64,000 nt of DNA. It comes from Ctena decussata. Lineage: Eukaryota > Mollusca > Bivalvia > Lucinida > Lucinidae. Under the pieces are notes generated by a model. The model made no database searches. It saw nothing but the letters and a program-made list of their open reading frames with translations, and had not been told where the DNA came from. Shown piece by piece: positions 23,365 to 34,604 of the stretch; the stretch's first letter is position 1, and each line of letters begins with the position of its first letter. The DNA lies in contig OZ022506.1 of NCBI GenBank assembly GCA_963989385.1, forward strand, positions 6,613,415-6,677,414. Reading direction: 5' to 3'. The translations under genes were made by a program, and so were the position numbers.

Positions 23365-24284
23365 GTCTGTCCCTCCCCTATCCTGCCATTTTAGGGTTAA
23401 TATTTTACATCGCATACACACTTGTTTAAACTGACACCACTTTTACGTATTCTTCATCTCAAAGACTAATGAAGCCAAAGAATGAACTCCTACATTTTAC
23501 TTAGTCTACTTGGTTAATTATATCTTTTTGTACGACTTTCATTTGATATGCGTGTTTAAACGTAATCATGTCTAATGATCGAGGCGGAGACAGAAATATT
23601 ATTTTTAACATACTGCTATAAATGTTTTATTCCTCGTAAATTAACTGTTTTTGAGAAACCCTACACTTTTATTATAAATTTAAGACCATCTGTGAATTTC
23701 AAGTTCCGATGCATATCAAATGAATCCATGTTCTATTATCCGAACAAAGGCTGTGTTTCGTGAATAAACAAAATTCAAAACTATGGCAATTGTTAAAAGA
23801 CATCACCAAATCGGACATTTAAATTAAACCTCGAGTGTCAAAGATTTGAAATTTTTAGATACATATTAAATATCTGTTATAATTGTATTACTGATGTGAA
23901 AGATAAGGTCTCAAATTACTACTGTTCACATTTGAAACAGTTTCTTTCATGATAATAAAATATGCTAAAAGAATATGCAAAACAAAAATTTTGAAACTTT
24001 GTCAAGTTTATTTAGTGTGGTACTAAAATGAGGCATAATTTAATGATTTTGATAAAATAAAATAACGTTCAATTTTAGTTGCCACTTCGAAAAGCTGGTA
24101 CATGTTTATCTGAAGCTAAAAATCTCTTTTGAGCAGATACTTCCACATCATTATTGAAGCCCTTGTACTTATAATGATTATTATTGTTTTTTAAACTTAG
24201 TTTAAAGCATAACCGACGGAAAAGATACCAAAGAACATAGCACTCTGCAAAGGATATAAAGACAAGCATCTATCTATTCTATTC
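23365..24284. other. AT-rich non-coding DNA
   Basis: No exon, RNA gene or repeat that I can support. Confidence 0.5.
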
Positions 24285-24600
24285 GTTTCTATCCCATAAC
24301 AATACTAGGTCGTTGGGGCACCTCAGATGACTTCGAAACAACCCCCTTCCACCTTGTACTTTTTTCAGCTGCCCTAGTTGAGCTGGCAAGATCCATCTCG
24401 GTCCAGTCTTTAATATGAACATCTTCTTTTTTTTCCTGTCACTGTGCCCTGTAGAATCGTCTTTGCTAAACCAGAAGACCTTGTTACGTGGCCAAACCAC
24501 CTTAGTTTCCATTTCTTGACCAGCGTCAGGAGTTCATCGTCGTCTCCCAATGGCTGGTTGGATCTTTCTGCGAACCTCCTCATTGGTTACAAACATCTAT
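24285..24600 (-). pseudogene. RTE-type LINE C-terminal remnant, minus strand
   Basis: The minus strand encodes KWKLRWFGHVTRSSGLAK followed by a TILQGTV and a GKKRR stretch, the well-conserved tail region of RTE-like retrotransposon ORFs (downstream of the reverse transcriptase domain). After this the frame breaks, and near the end it resumes as a C-x-GAPTT-like segment. Only ~100 codons survive; endonuclease and RT domains are absent. A second remnant of the same region is at 34605-34925. Confidence 0.75.
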
Positions 24601-24714
24601 GGCTCCGTAAAAATAACAAAATTGGGACACCTAAAATGCTTATCGTTACCGTTTATGGGAAATAAAGTTTGATGTGTCTATGCTGTAATGTGTTGGAAAG
24701 ATGATGATGGGATG

Positions 24715-24782
24715 GCAAACAGTGCAGAACCTGATCAGACTGCTCCATTCGGAGCAGTCTGATCTGGGTCTTCACTGTTTGC
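24715..24782. repeat. Short foldback repeat, gcaaacag...ctgtttgc
   Basis: CTGATCAGACTGCTCC pairs with GGAGCAGTCTGATC, and the outer GCAAACAG/CACTGTTTGC closes the stem. Same family as 1593-1662. Confidence 0.8.
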
Positions 24783-27161
24783 TCAAGCCTAACTGTTCCA
24801 ACATTTAGAATTTTTATTCGTTTCTACCGGAATCTGTCATGTTCGGCTATTGATACATAGTGGAGAGAAGACTTAGTTCATCGTCTGAAATACAAACTGG
24901 AGAGAAGCCATAGATAATTGGGAACCACACATTGGAATGAAAAAGCATGTTTTGGACAAAGTGGCTGTTACGGACATTTTTTCTCTTAAATTACACCATT
25001 AATTGCTCATATTTAGCAAATATAATTAAAAATGATTTCCAGTGGTTCCCAATAAATGTGTTGTATTATTATATATGTTTATTTGGAAAAAGTAATAGTG
25101 TTTAAACTAAAGTGATTTATAACAATGGAATTCATGACAATATTCGTGCAAAAATGAATGGTCGAAGCTCATATATTAGATGTGCGATTCAGACCCTCAC
25201 GGGCCTTATGGTTTAAACATCAATTGGTGAATAGTTTAGATACGCTCGTCATTGATATCATGTAAACTACTTCCAAAATCAAAATCGTTTACTGGTGATA
25301 CGTCCTTGGATAATCATTAACCAGACCTGTGATCAGGGTTACACTCCATTGCAAAGTATTTACCTACAGCCAAAAATGCATTGTATCGAAATTGTTTATG
25401 AAAATGTTTTTAATTTAATTTTGGATATACACTGCGAAATGTCATAACCGGATGTTCTTATGCAAAATTTCTTTAATTGTAACACTCGAGTAAAGACATG
25501 AGCAAACTCTGTCATCTGTTTGCTTTGCCTTGTGACCAAAGCATGTACATTGACAATGTGTCTTTTGTCCCAAACATACTTCGTTTCATATTCTGAGCGA
25601 TAAATGCATTACTTCCCTCAAGAGGGTCATGCCAGTCTGCTTACATGTACTTGTGCTGTCTCCCGACCATATACCGTGTTAAGTAACTGTCGACGGAGAA
25701 TACGAACGAAACCATTACCAGGGACGGTAAATGATATCTATACTATTGTTAATGGCTGTCGATCGAGCTGATATCGGTGTCGATTGTCTCGGTTGACAAC
25801 CACTTTTGCATGTATGGTTGGCTCAGATTGGCTCAGTCGACAGCACCGGTAGGCAAATTGGTATATCCCTGTGCACCTAAACTTAAGCTCTGTGCAGTAA
25901 CGCTTGGACACGTGCAGTTTGCGCAATTTTTACCACCAGATTAATCATTATGCGGCAGAAATTATCAGATACCAGTTGTCTGACTAACTGTACCACAAAA
26001 CCATACCATAAATACAAAATTTACGCTATCAGGTATCTGTCGTGTACTGGTTGTCTGTTATTTGAGAAAGCCAGCAGTACAGAGCCGAATTGTCAGAATT
26101 ATTCAAAATGTACGCATTTAAAATTTTATTACTGAGGTGCTTAAACATTTATCTGCTTCGGTAATCTAGAAATACGATATTCATCATAAAAACTTCTTAA
26201 CAGTGGGAAATAGAGGGGTTCATGCGAAATAAAATGAAATTTATTCGATACAATTTAGGATTGTTATGTGACAGCCAGAGTACTTGATTGAAATGTCCGC
26301 AAAGTGATGAGCTCCAAACGCTAATAGTTTTCGAGACGTCTTCGACATATGTCCGTTATTCACCAGATATATGCTATGACCCCATATTAGAAGCGCCTTG
26401 GCAAGGCGGTTCGCATAAGAAGCCATAACATATGTATTATGGAGAACTAAGAAAAAAATATCCACTAAGGATTATCAGCAAATTCCATCCTTATTTTGGA
26501 GCTCTTGAAAACAGAGCATTTCCTTAGAATTGATATAAAGATTTTATCTAATGCAGTGCCATTGTGCAAGCACCAGGTGAATTTCATAATGCCTTCTTTC
26601 TTTATTGCAGCCAAGAGAATGTGTTTTCGTATTGCACTTGCCTTTATAATTTTGATAACAAATCTAACCTACATGTATCTGTTAGGCTTTCCGTCTATAT
26701 CTCTACTCTTGGACCCTCACCCACCCACCCACATCCCACCCACTTGCCTTTGCAGCAAAACGAATAAAGACAATTAACATAAACATATACTAGCAGATGA
26801 AATGGCAGAAAAATGCATACATTTTTGTTTTCAAAATCCCCGACTAATTATTCTAGCGTACAATTACAATGTAATCCTGCCAGCAATGTTGACTGTTAAA
26901 ACCATAGATGCATTTGTTTTCCATGCATGTCTTCCAGCATCGTCAGAAATATGGGCGACAGAATGACAACGGATTCACACCCAAAACACACCGGTTTCGA
27001 AAATCTGCATGTTAAAGGTAAATGGACTGAAATCTATATGACGCGTTCAAGGTTGTAAATGAAACGCAAGGTACACCTATGTCCCTAATTAAGGACCAAA
27101 ATTGTTTGAGCAAACGATGGTCGCCAAGGTGAAATCGCTAGGAATAATCACCATTTGTCAT
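24783..27161. other. Non-coding DNA, no gene recognised
   Basis: Repeat-poor, AT-rich sequence. Frames at 26241-26465 (minus) and 26496-26777 (plus) have no family similarity or splice context. A C-rich CCCACCCACCCAC tract lies near 26718-26745. Confidence 0.5.
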
Positions 27162-27269
27162 CCCACGGCCAGCAGTTTTGAATCGATGTTGAATCAGCGT
27201 TGATTCAACGTCATGACGTTGAATCAACGTTGATTCAATGTTGATTCGGTGTTGTGTACCCGTTGGTAG
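27162..27269. mobile_element. Hairpin MITE, TTGATTCAACG core
   Basis: The core GTTGATTCAACGTCATGACG continues into ...GTTGAATCAACGTTGATTC and is palindromic. The termini are worn (CCCACGGCCAGCAG / GTACCCGTTGG). Confidence 0.75.
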
Positions 27270-28700
27270 GGTTCTGACGAACGTGCATGCAAATTTATAC
27301 GCTAGTTATAGAATGAAAAGCCTATTTTGTAATATTTATTGTCAAAAGTGACTTATAGGCCCAATGCGGCCGGGTGTTGTTAAATGTTTATATTATACAT
27401 ATTTGTGTATGTACATAACACAATGTCACTATAATAAAATTTACTTACTTACTTACTTACTTTTAGACACAACGCTCAAAGTTCAATTTTTAGCTTCATT
27501 ACATTTTTTTGTTTGAATGCCCCAATGTTTTGGAATAATTTATTTAGAAAAAAAATGATCATCCTCACGTGAAAAAGACCTTCAGCCACGGCCGGTAAAG
27601 ACTACTGAAATTTGCCTTTTGCAAAAAGACCAGAGACTTAACGTTTCTCCTTTATTGTCCCCTAGATTCATAGATTGTATATGCGAAAAGGGAAGACTCT
27701 AATCAGACTGCGCAGATGCGCAGGCTGTTCAGAGTCTTCTTCTTCTCGCACTGTTCTGTTCTGTTCTATTTCAATTCTCGTTGTGACGTTCCCGCACTTG
27801 TCGTAAGGTTCCTTTTTATATGGGCCCCAATCAATTACAGTATAATATTATCATTCAAGCCGAGTGATACAGATAAATCATCACTTGTTTGAGGACAATA
27901 AAATTAAAGAATAAAATGTTTTGTTCTGTCTTATATATGATAATTGTGGCCGTCACGGAGGTTTTATTTCTCACCCATTTAATTAAGAAAATTGTAATAA
28001 AATCAATAAAAGTAACAATAAACTTGTTAAGACTCCAACTGAACTGACACCTGAATGAGTCCCGGAGAAAAATTATGTGGCTGATGTTCTTGATTAATAT
28101 TCCTATTTGTTTGATGATATTGGTCCCTATTTTAGTGTTTGGGCTACAGGTAATCGGTTAAAAATGAACGTAAAATATTTAAAATTGGCCCTTCGCTTTG
28201 CCTGTGCTATCGCATCATTGTGCAAAAGCGAATATATAATTTACAAACAATTAAATAAAGCAGAGTAAGACTTTTCATCCAGAATTTCTGCACAATGATG
28301 CCAGTGTGTGCATGCGTTTTTGTGTCACTGTGTGCGTACCTATACTATGCAGTGCTTAGCCAAACAAAATCGACGGTTTGAATGTCATTTGGGTTATGTC
28401 TACTTTTTCTCACGTGTCACGAGAACTAGTTTTTTTCACAGTGAAACCTCACAAAATCTCTGCTGTAGGGAAACATCGATAACAGACTGAAGTGCACAGT
28501 GCCATGTACTTAAATAACTTACATATAGATTAGTCCTTCGATCGAGAAAGGAACCTTGGCATGGAGTACACTGCATTCTGGGACACCCAGATGACCTATT
28601 GGCAAACGCGTTAGAGTGTGCTGGTGTGAGATTTTGTAAAGTATTCCCTTTCTAATAAATACATTTATCATAGTTAAGGAAAGAAAGTGTAGATTCGTCA
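27270..28700. other. Non-coding DNA upstream of the first visible dac exon
   Basis: Contains an (ACTT)n microsatellite at 27441-27463 and a foldback at 27682-27750 (GACTCTAATCAGACTGCGC / GCGCAGGCTGTTCAGAGTC). 27840-28290 is AT-rich and repeat-free. If the DACHbox-N exon lies upstream of the window, this block is intronic. Confidence 0.55.
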
Positions 28701-28886
28701 TACAGTCATCTCTCGATATCTCAAAGTCGATGTTCATCTCAAACTACTGGTATCTCTGAAAATTTACTTTGTGATAGCAGTAGTTTAAGCTTACAAAGAA
28801 AACTAGGAAATGGCTCCAAACTATATTCTTTGATATCAGAGGGTACTCTGAGACATCACTGTTTGAGATAAAGAGAGTCGACTGTA
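28701..28886. mobile_element. GATATC-type mariner-like MITE, 186 bp
   Basis: The ends are TACAGTCATCTCTC and GAGAGTCGACTGTA (13 of 14 complementary, TA outermost). The inside carries CTCGATATCTCAAAG and CAAACTACTGGTATCTC. A TA target and CAGTC termini fit Tc1/mariner-type MITEs. It ends 49 bp before a dachshund splice acceptor. Confidence 0.75.
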
Positions 28887-28935
28887 TTTTATAGTAGGTG
28901 CCAAGGAATAAATTGCTTTGTTTTCTGTGTTGCAG

Positions 28936-29054
28936 CGCCAGACCGGGACGTCCCCCAAAGAGAAGCCCGTCCCTCCACGCCAGCCCAGAGACGATAGACA
29001 AGTTGAAGAAGGCAAGGTTTGATGGGACGGATTATTACAGCACACGGCTATTCG
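28936..29054 (+). CDS. dac: dachshund exon A: RPGRPPKR segment after DACHbox-N
   Basis: Acceptor tgtgttgcag / CGCCAGACC and donor TTCG / gtatga. The 119 nt begin with the last base of a codon and end with the first base of the next. The peptide opens ARPGRPPKRSPSLHASPE and continues through TIDKLKKARFDGTDYYSTRL. The RPGRPPKR motif directly follows the DACHbox-N domain in vertebrate and insect Dachshund proteins, so the preceding exon should carry that domain. The following lysine-rich stretch is less conserved. A 186 bp MITE ends 49 bp upstream of the acceptor. Confidence 0.92.
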
Positions 29055-29990
29055 GTATGAATGCATACAAATGTACTGGCTTATAGGATAACTGTACTCA
29101 AAACTGTTATTTTGGGAGGTAAATCGTCGGTTTTAAGGTCGCAAATTTTGTTTTACTGCGACCCGTAATTTAATTTCCCCAAAACATCAGGTTTAGGTTT
29201 AGTCTAATCTAAGCGGGAACAACAACATGATATATAGCTCTTTGCCTATTTTACAACAAATGTAAATTACAAGTATTAAAATTTTATCATAAGAATTATT
29301 TATGTACAAATAAACTCGGGATACAAATCTTAAGCACCTAATTAAATTCAATAATAAATTGTAAAATGGGCTGCGAGACGAAACAACTGGGGCTTAGTCG
29401 TCTTATGACAGGTAAATACTCAAATCAGATTGTGCAGCCATGTAACATACTTAGAACCTTGATTTTGCGTCTATATACTCTTCAGGGGGCATGTAATGTT
29501 CAAAACAAAATTATTTTGACCAGCCTCTACGGATGTTGAGACTGATACATGTATGAGTTTTTCTGTTTGAATTACTTCGAAGTCTCCTTTTGTATGTCGT
29601 TTCTGAATGTAAAATTCGGACCACTTGTCGTGATTTCGAATGATTCTAGCGTTGTTTGAGTAAATAAAATCCCACCTTTATGACAAAACAGAGCGACACT
29701 AGCAGTAAAATTAAATGATTAGTGTATCTGTATGTTATCTGGGTAAATTGTTTTAGACCGCTTCAAATAGTATGGCAACCAAACTTTTGCGTAGTTCAAA
29801 TAATTCTCCACTTTTCAAACAGCAGTTGCCTTTTTACAGTATAGCGATGCATTACAGACCAACAGACCAAATAGAAAATACTATGTCAGACATACAATAT
29901 ACTTTCTGCATTCGGACAAAACGCGCAAAAGTTTCCATATATGCGGTGCATGACTTCCAGGCCATGATCAGGTCGTTGTGTTATAGAAAT
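29055..29990. other. Intron (dac A-B), first part
   Basis: AT-rich intronic DNA with no repeat or RNA gene that I recognise. The intron as a whole runs 29055-31735. Confidence 0.6.
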
Positions 29991-30377
29991 TTAAAGAGTA
30001 ACTACACTTCAGGAACTGACTGAATCAGATCCCAAACCCTATCCCCAACATCAAAGGGAAAAATTGACAAAGACATCTCAACAAACAATAAATTACAAGT
30101 GATAAGCCGAGTCAGCAGCTCTTTCCCAAATAGATGGCAACTCAGCTAATAAAGTATCTTTATTGAATTAAATAATTTAGACCAACAGACGGGTTACAAC
30201 GGACTAAGCAAATTATATGAAAAACATTTAACAATTATTTTTACCTATTTTCTATTTTTATGATAGAAGGATTAAACTGAGAACACAATAAATTAAACAG
30301 CCCCGAACATAAAACAAATGCAACCGCAACAATAGTACCGCCTTGGGACGGTCAGTAATAACTACTGGGGGGTTTAA
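29991..30377 (-). mobile_element. 387 bp repeat bounded by TTAA, copy 1
   Basis: Runs from TTAAAGAGTAACTAC to CTACTGGGGGGTTTAA and is about 93% identical to 55876-56253; the 9 bp length difference is one internal gap. Both copies stop abruptly at TTAA on each side. It contains GTACCGCCTTGGGACGGTCA, also found in the diverged copy at 46549-46795. It lies directly downstream (3') of the minus-strand RT pseudogene, so it could instead be that element's 3' terminal region. Confidence 0.75.
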
Positions 30378-30684
30378 CCGGTTTTACTGGGCCCAAACCT
30401 TCACCCTCACCCTCCGCTGCGGTGCACACAATTAGTTGGTAGTTCGGTTCGTATGGAGGTCCCCTAACTCATCAGAGAGTCATCACGGTCAACAATTAAG
30501 ATCAAGAAAAGACCGTGATGAAGCAATGATGAGGACTCGACAGCCAAAACGTGTTGAGACACCCGGAGATCCCTGGGGCGTCAGCAACACCACTGGAGTA
30601 CTGGAGCAAAAGAAGACCACCAGTTGAACCCCGGTGGGCCAAGAAACAGACAAACATCCGGCCCCAACCAACTAATATATAGCT
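30378..30684 (-). mobile_element. Probable 3' non-coding part of the RT element
   Basis: Lies between the RT stop codon and the 387 bp repeat. It contains GATCAAGAAAAGACCGTGATG and no convincing frame. Assignment to the element is inferred from position. Confidence 0.45.
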
Positions 30685-31446
30685 TTATGTAGGGGCTATC
30701 ATAGAGTCTGAACCCCGACCCACCGGCATGCAATTAAAGAGGACAGCAAAGTTGTCAACCGTGATTGGGTTAACCACTAAGCATGCAGACTGTCGCATTA
30801 CATCTATGTTATAGCCAATGCGTTTAAATCGTATGATAATTTTCTTAAATTGATCGGGAAATTCTGTTTTCCCTACGATTTTGCGTAATTTATATACTAA
30901 GTCACCATAAAATTCAGGTTCCGATAGGCCTTGTTGCAAAAGTGACCTTAACCCTATATTATATTTAGAAACCAATTCAAAGTGTCTACGATAAAATTTA
31001 GAAAAAGCTTTCCGAAGTTTATAATACCGATACCTTTGCTGTAAAAGCTTGGCAGTCAAACTTTTATTACGAGCATTGAAGTCAGCCAGATGACTAGACA
31101 CCCTAGCGAAGCGAATAAGCTGGGAAATGTAAACACCATAAGAAGTGGTGCGGGGAACATCACCATCCAAAAACGGAAAATTAACAATGTCGAAATCAAA
31201 ATCATCGCGTTTGTCATAAATTTAAGATGAAACAAATCCATCTAAAATAGATAAATGTAAATCCAAAAATGGGGCCTCGGTATCAGAAGTATTTGCTTTA
31301 TTTAACTGCAATTCAGCAGGATAAATTTGACTAACCATTTCTTCAAAATATGGGTTGTCAATATTTAAAAGGTCGCCCAAGTATCTAGACGTTGAGTTGA
31401 ATGCTTCAATGACATGAGCTTTAGTATCATCAGAAAGAGACATCAA
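30685..31446 (-). pseudogene. Reverse-transcriptase element ORF, C-terminal part, broken
   Basis: A single minus-strand frame of 254 codons is interrupted by one TAA (31222-31224) where related copies would have a lysine before IYDKRDDFDF. The part upstream of the stop reads NSTSRYLGDLLNIDNPYFEE and then APFLDLHLS. The part downstream includes DGDVPRTTSYGVYISQLIRF and a run rich in R/K/Y (KLRKAFSKFYRRHFELVSKY). This matches a widespread mollusc/cnidarian retroelement ORF. The catalytic YxDD box reads YLGD, so an essential aspartate is lost. The N-terminal RT portion is missing upstream of 31446. The clade (PLE, DIRS or other) is not settled by what remains. It sits antisense inside a dac intron. 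Confidence 0.8.
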
Positions 31447-31735
31447 GAAGCCCTCTTGTCAAAGTGAAAGCCGCAAAAGTTGAACTGTCAGATTGAGTGT
31501 TTGTATTTACCAAGAACTAGCACCCCTAGAAAACTCCTCATATTGTATGTGCGAGATGTAATTACTTAAATAGCCTTGTGTTTTCCGGTATATATAAGAA
31601 ACAATCTGCTTATTGTCATGATTTCACTGTATGGAACTAAAGTGTTCGAAAATTAGAAAATATACCATTTGTGTTTGGATGAACATATAATGTGTTAAAT
31701 CTACTTACATATACATGTATATTCAAATGTTGTAG

Positions 31736-31925
31736 ATACAAAAAGTTTCCTCAACGGATTCCCACCCCACCCCTACACTATGGGCCACTTACCGTTCATG
31801 CAGCTGAACCACCCATTGTTACCACCTCCTGTGACTCTAGCCATGGCCCAGCAGCTGGGACTCAGACACGATGGAATTATGGGAAGAGATTCGTCACACA
31901 TGGAAACAGACAGAATTACCCATAG
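31736..31925 (+). CDS. dac: dachshund exon B: LPFMQLNHPLL block
   Basis: Acceptor caaatgttgtag / ATACAAAAAG and donor CATAG / gttagt; 190 nt. It completes an Asp codon split with exon A and leaves two bases (AG) for exon C. The peptide includes GFPPHPYTMGHLPFMQLNHP, then LLPPPVTLAMAQQLGLRHD and a MGRDSSHMETDR tail. The LPFM..HPLLP...VTLAMA pattern corresponds to the LPFMMMPHPL block of vertebrate DACH1/2. A longer alternative frame across the same bases (31692-31925) is a shadow and gives no similarity. Confidence 0.92.
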
Positions 31926-31976
31926 GTTAGTATTTCATTATTGAACAGGCTCATTTGATAGCATGTACATTGTATA

Positions 31977-32215
31977 TGAGCCGCAACACGACAAAACAAC
32001 AAGTAGCATGTGCGTTCAGCGAAGACTCAGATGAGCCTGGGCATCAGCCCAGTCTGATCAGAGTCTTCGCTGTCCACACGGAGCTTGCTTAGACTCTTAA
32101 CTACCCTTTCAGTGCAAAAGGAAGACTCTGCTCAAACTGGATGGATGCCTAGGCTGATCTGAGTCTTCGCTTGGTGTGCATGCCACTTCGTTGGATTTGT
32201 CGTGTCGCGGCTCAT
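31977..32215. mobile_element. ~240 bp foldback element, copy 4 (dac intron)
   Basis: TGAGCCGCAACACGACAAAA to GTCGTGTCGCGGCTCA, arms complementary. It starts 52 bp after the exon B donor site. Confidence 0.88.
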
Positions 32216-32627
32216 GTGACAAGACTGCATACCGAACCCATGTACGCATTCAAACCTCCTGGCTAGCATGGGTTCTGTTTATGGGAAAATAAGGAAGCGA
32301 AGACACAGCGCCGATATCGTGAAACGTTTTTCTCGTTTTTGCAACCGCGTTTTAGCACACGCTTTTCTTTCAAGGAAATGTTGGCGTAGCGACTTGTACA
32401 AGATTCCAGTGTTATCCACTTCTATTCTTTACTCTTGCTTGTCTACTCTAAGTATTCTTCGCGGTCGAGAGTCAGTTTTATACATCAGTTAATCCCCTGA
32501 ACCGGAATCTTGGAGCTATTTTCTTTGCGGCGATTTCTAAGGTGCACAATATTACCGACAATTTTCAGATATAGATGTCTGATGTGGAACTATAACAAAT
32601 TAAATTTATATATTTTTGTTGATTCTG

Positions 32628-32707
32628 TCGATGTGTGAACGCCGTCGAATCACTCACAAGCCTGACATTATTTAGTTTGTGAGTTATTCGACGGCGTTAA
32701 CACATCG
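32628..32707. repeat. 80 bp inverted repeat
   Basis: TCGATGTGTGAACGCCGTCG on the left pairs with CGACGGCGTTAACACATCGA on the right, continuing inward to CTCACAA / TTGTGAG. The arms are ~31 bp around a 17 bp loop. Confidence 0.82.
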
Positions 32708-32905
32708 ATAAAACAAAAAATAAAAAAAATAAATATTATTTTTTCTATAAAAAACATTTACATGTACGAACGGGCCGTAATGTATGGGTGTTTGCTATAT
32801 CAAAACAATTTTTTGTGTGATATAACTTTCTAGCTTTTAATGCCATAACTCTATGTTTTATGCATTTACATGTAGCCATGTCAAGGTTTATATCGTTTAT
32901 TTCAG

Positions 32906-32991
32906 TGAAGATAATAAAGGAAGCCTCTCTCCCAAACCAAATGAACCTCTTTACCACCCTGCCTACCAGAGACAAATTAAAGATACTGAAA
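32906..32991 (+). CDS. dac: dachshund exon C
   Basis: Acceptor cgtttatttcag / TGAAGATAAT and donor CTGAAA / gtaagt, a consensus donor. The 86 nt encode SEDNKGSLSPKPNEPLYHPA followed by YQRQIKDTE. The first Ser is split with exon B and the last base is carried to exon D. The SP-rich composition fits the variable serine/proline linker between the two DACH boxes. No domain is recognised. Confidence 0.85.
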
Positions 32992-33029
32992 GTAAGTGTA
33001 CTTTCATTTCAAGGAAAATGTTTTCCGCC

Positions 33030-33170
33030 ATTTTTACAAAGGGAATAAATTTGTGACTTCCTGTTTGCTTCACTGAATAACGACGCCTTTTGAAAATGGG
33101 AATTGCTCAAGGAGCAAATACTGTCCTTTAAGAGTTGATCGTCATTGAGCTAGGCAGCTACAATGAAAAT
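33030..33170. repeat. Dispersed repeat with GGAGCAAAT core, copy 3 (dac intron)
   Basis: TTTTTACAAAGGGAATAAAT, GTGACTTCCTGTTTGCTTC, TTGCTCAAGGAGCAAAT and AAGAGTTGATC occur in the same order as in the 6255 and 59085 copies. Confidence 0.6.
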
Positions 33171-33923
33171 ATGTTCTGCACATAAATCTGCTGGCAGCAA
33201 AATTTGATTATCTGCAAAGATTCCGCTGCTAGGCATCCACATCAGTGCAGTTAGATTTGCACTTTCACTGTTCGCGGTATTAGTTCCAATATGCCCGTTT
33301 CGAGGGCCTCCGTTCCATACACATGTATAAGATGAGGTATTCAATTTGACGAGTCAGACAATGCCATACAGTCGAGCTTCAGAGAGATAATTTTTACTTT
33401 GTACAACGTGTGTACCTAGTCAAATTCTATATAATTTCTTAGTCCTGCAACAAAGTTGGAGGTGCGAGATCCAGTGTTTCATCAATGGCTCGCTCACTCG
33501 CTCTTAGTCCATTAAATGCTGTTCTAGGTAATTTTGGAATCTGAGGATAATTCTTGGATATTATTTGCCTACTTCTCTCCGAAAATATGATTCTATTGTA
33601 TACGACCAGATATTAGCGCAATAATATCATTAAATCCACTATTATATGGATATCTTGGCCATTTTCGATTGGGCAGTGCGTATTGTTCTAGAACTTTTAT
33701 GAGAGTTCCAGAATTTTACAAATCAGTAGAACGAGGCAGTGAGAACATTTATGACATGACGGCATCTTAGGAACCCTAAATATTTTCTGTTTGACGTTTT
33801 GATGGATGAAGCTGTCTGATTTTAAGGGACACCAATTAAAATTTAATATTTTTCCATGTCGTCTATCTGTCCGCCATTTTGTTTTGACTATTTATTTTGT
33901 CCACACCACCTCATCGCTGGAAC
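33171..33923. other. Intronic DNA (dac C-D), no feature seen
   Basis: No exon or RNA gene is recognised between the repeat at 33030 and the inverted repeat at 33924. Confidence 0.55.
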
Positions 33924-34058
33924 AGTGTGCATCGTCCTAGACACTGTTCCGAAGCAATCGATTGGTGTTTTTAAAATGCCGACAGTATGCACAGTCTGTA
34001 TTTTAAGCACACCAATCGGGTGCCGCAGTTCCGAACAGTATTCAAGGACGACGCACTC
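33924..34058. repeat. Imperfect 135 bp inverted repeat
   Basis: CGATTGGTGTTTTTAAAATG pairs with ATTTTAAGCACACCAATCG, and the outer ATCGTCCTAGACACTGTTC pairs with GAACAGTATTCAAGGACGA. The CGATTGG...CTTAAA motif is shared with the palindrome at 59442-59581, so they may be related. Confidence 0.7.
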
Positions 34059-34174
34059 TATTGCAATCCTATACATGTATACCGGGACATTATGTAGTTA
34101 AGGTTTATTATTACTCGCTCCTTTTGTTGCATAATCATTATTTTACTCACCAATATTCTACGCCACTATTTTAG

Positions 34175-34306
34175 TGAACACTCCACTGAACCTTCATATC
34201 AACGGCCACATAGAAGAATCACGGAAATCACCGACTGACAAATCAGATGATGACGATAATGATGACATTGATGACGACAATCTCTCAGACGATGATAAAA
34301 GTACAG
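34175..34306 (+). CDS. dac: dachshund exon D: acidic linker
   Basis: Acceptor cactattttag / TGAACACTCC and donor AGTACAG / gtaagg; 132 nt, phase 1 at both ends. The peptide runs MNTPLNLHINGHIEESRKSP, then TDKSDDDDNDDIDDDN and LSDDDKST. The Met is split with exon C. 18 of its 44 residues are Asp or Glu, an acidic patch in the linker between the DACH boxes. The SRKSP..DKSDDD segment has the look of a CK2-type phosphorylation region (inference). Confidence 0.87.
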
Positions 34307-34604
34307 GTAAGGGTATTTGTGAAGTAGATAGTAGGATGTTGGAGCTACGTTTATACTGCCTGAAGATGAAACATAAACGCGGCTTATGAGCCGCGACACG
34401 TAAAAAGGCGGCTTAAAGTATCTAAAATCAGTCTGTAAATCCTTGCAGTGCAGACAGAGTCTTCATTTTAGACCTTTAGATTCCACATGGTCCATACAAA
34501 TAAGGCTTTTATTAGACTGCGCAGATGTACAGCCAGATCTGAGCCTTTGCTATTCGCGTATGCGTTAAGCCTTCTTTGTGTGTGTCACAGCTCAAATCTA
34601 GTCA

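Noticed and set aside
1..28935. Searched for a DACHbox-N coding exon
   Set aside because: No frame resembling the KHLVGGLHTVYTKLK-type core was found on the plus strand; it probably lies upstream of the window.
31692..31925. Alternative longer frame across dac exon B
   Set aside because: The frame consistent with both neighbouring exons gives the conserved LPFM..HPLLP block; the longer frame gives no similarity.
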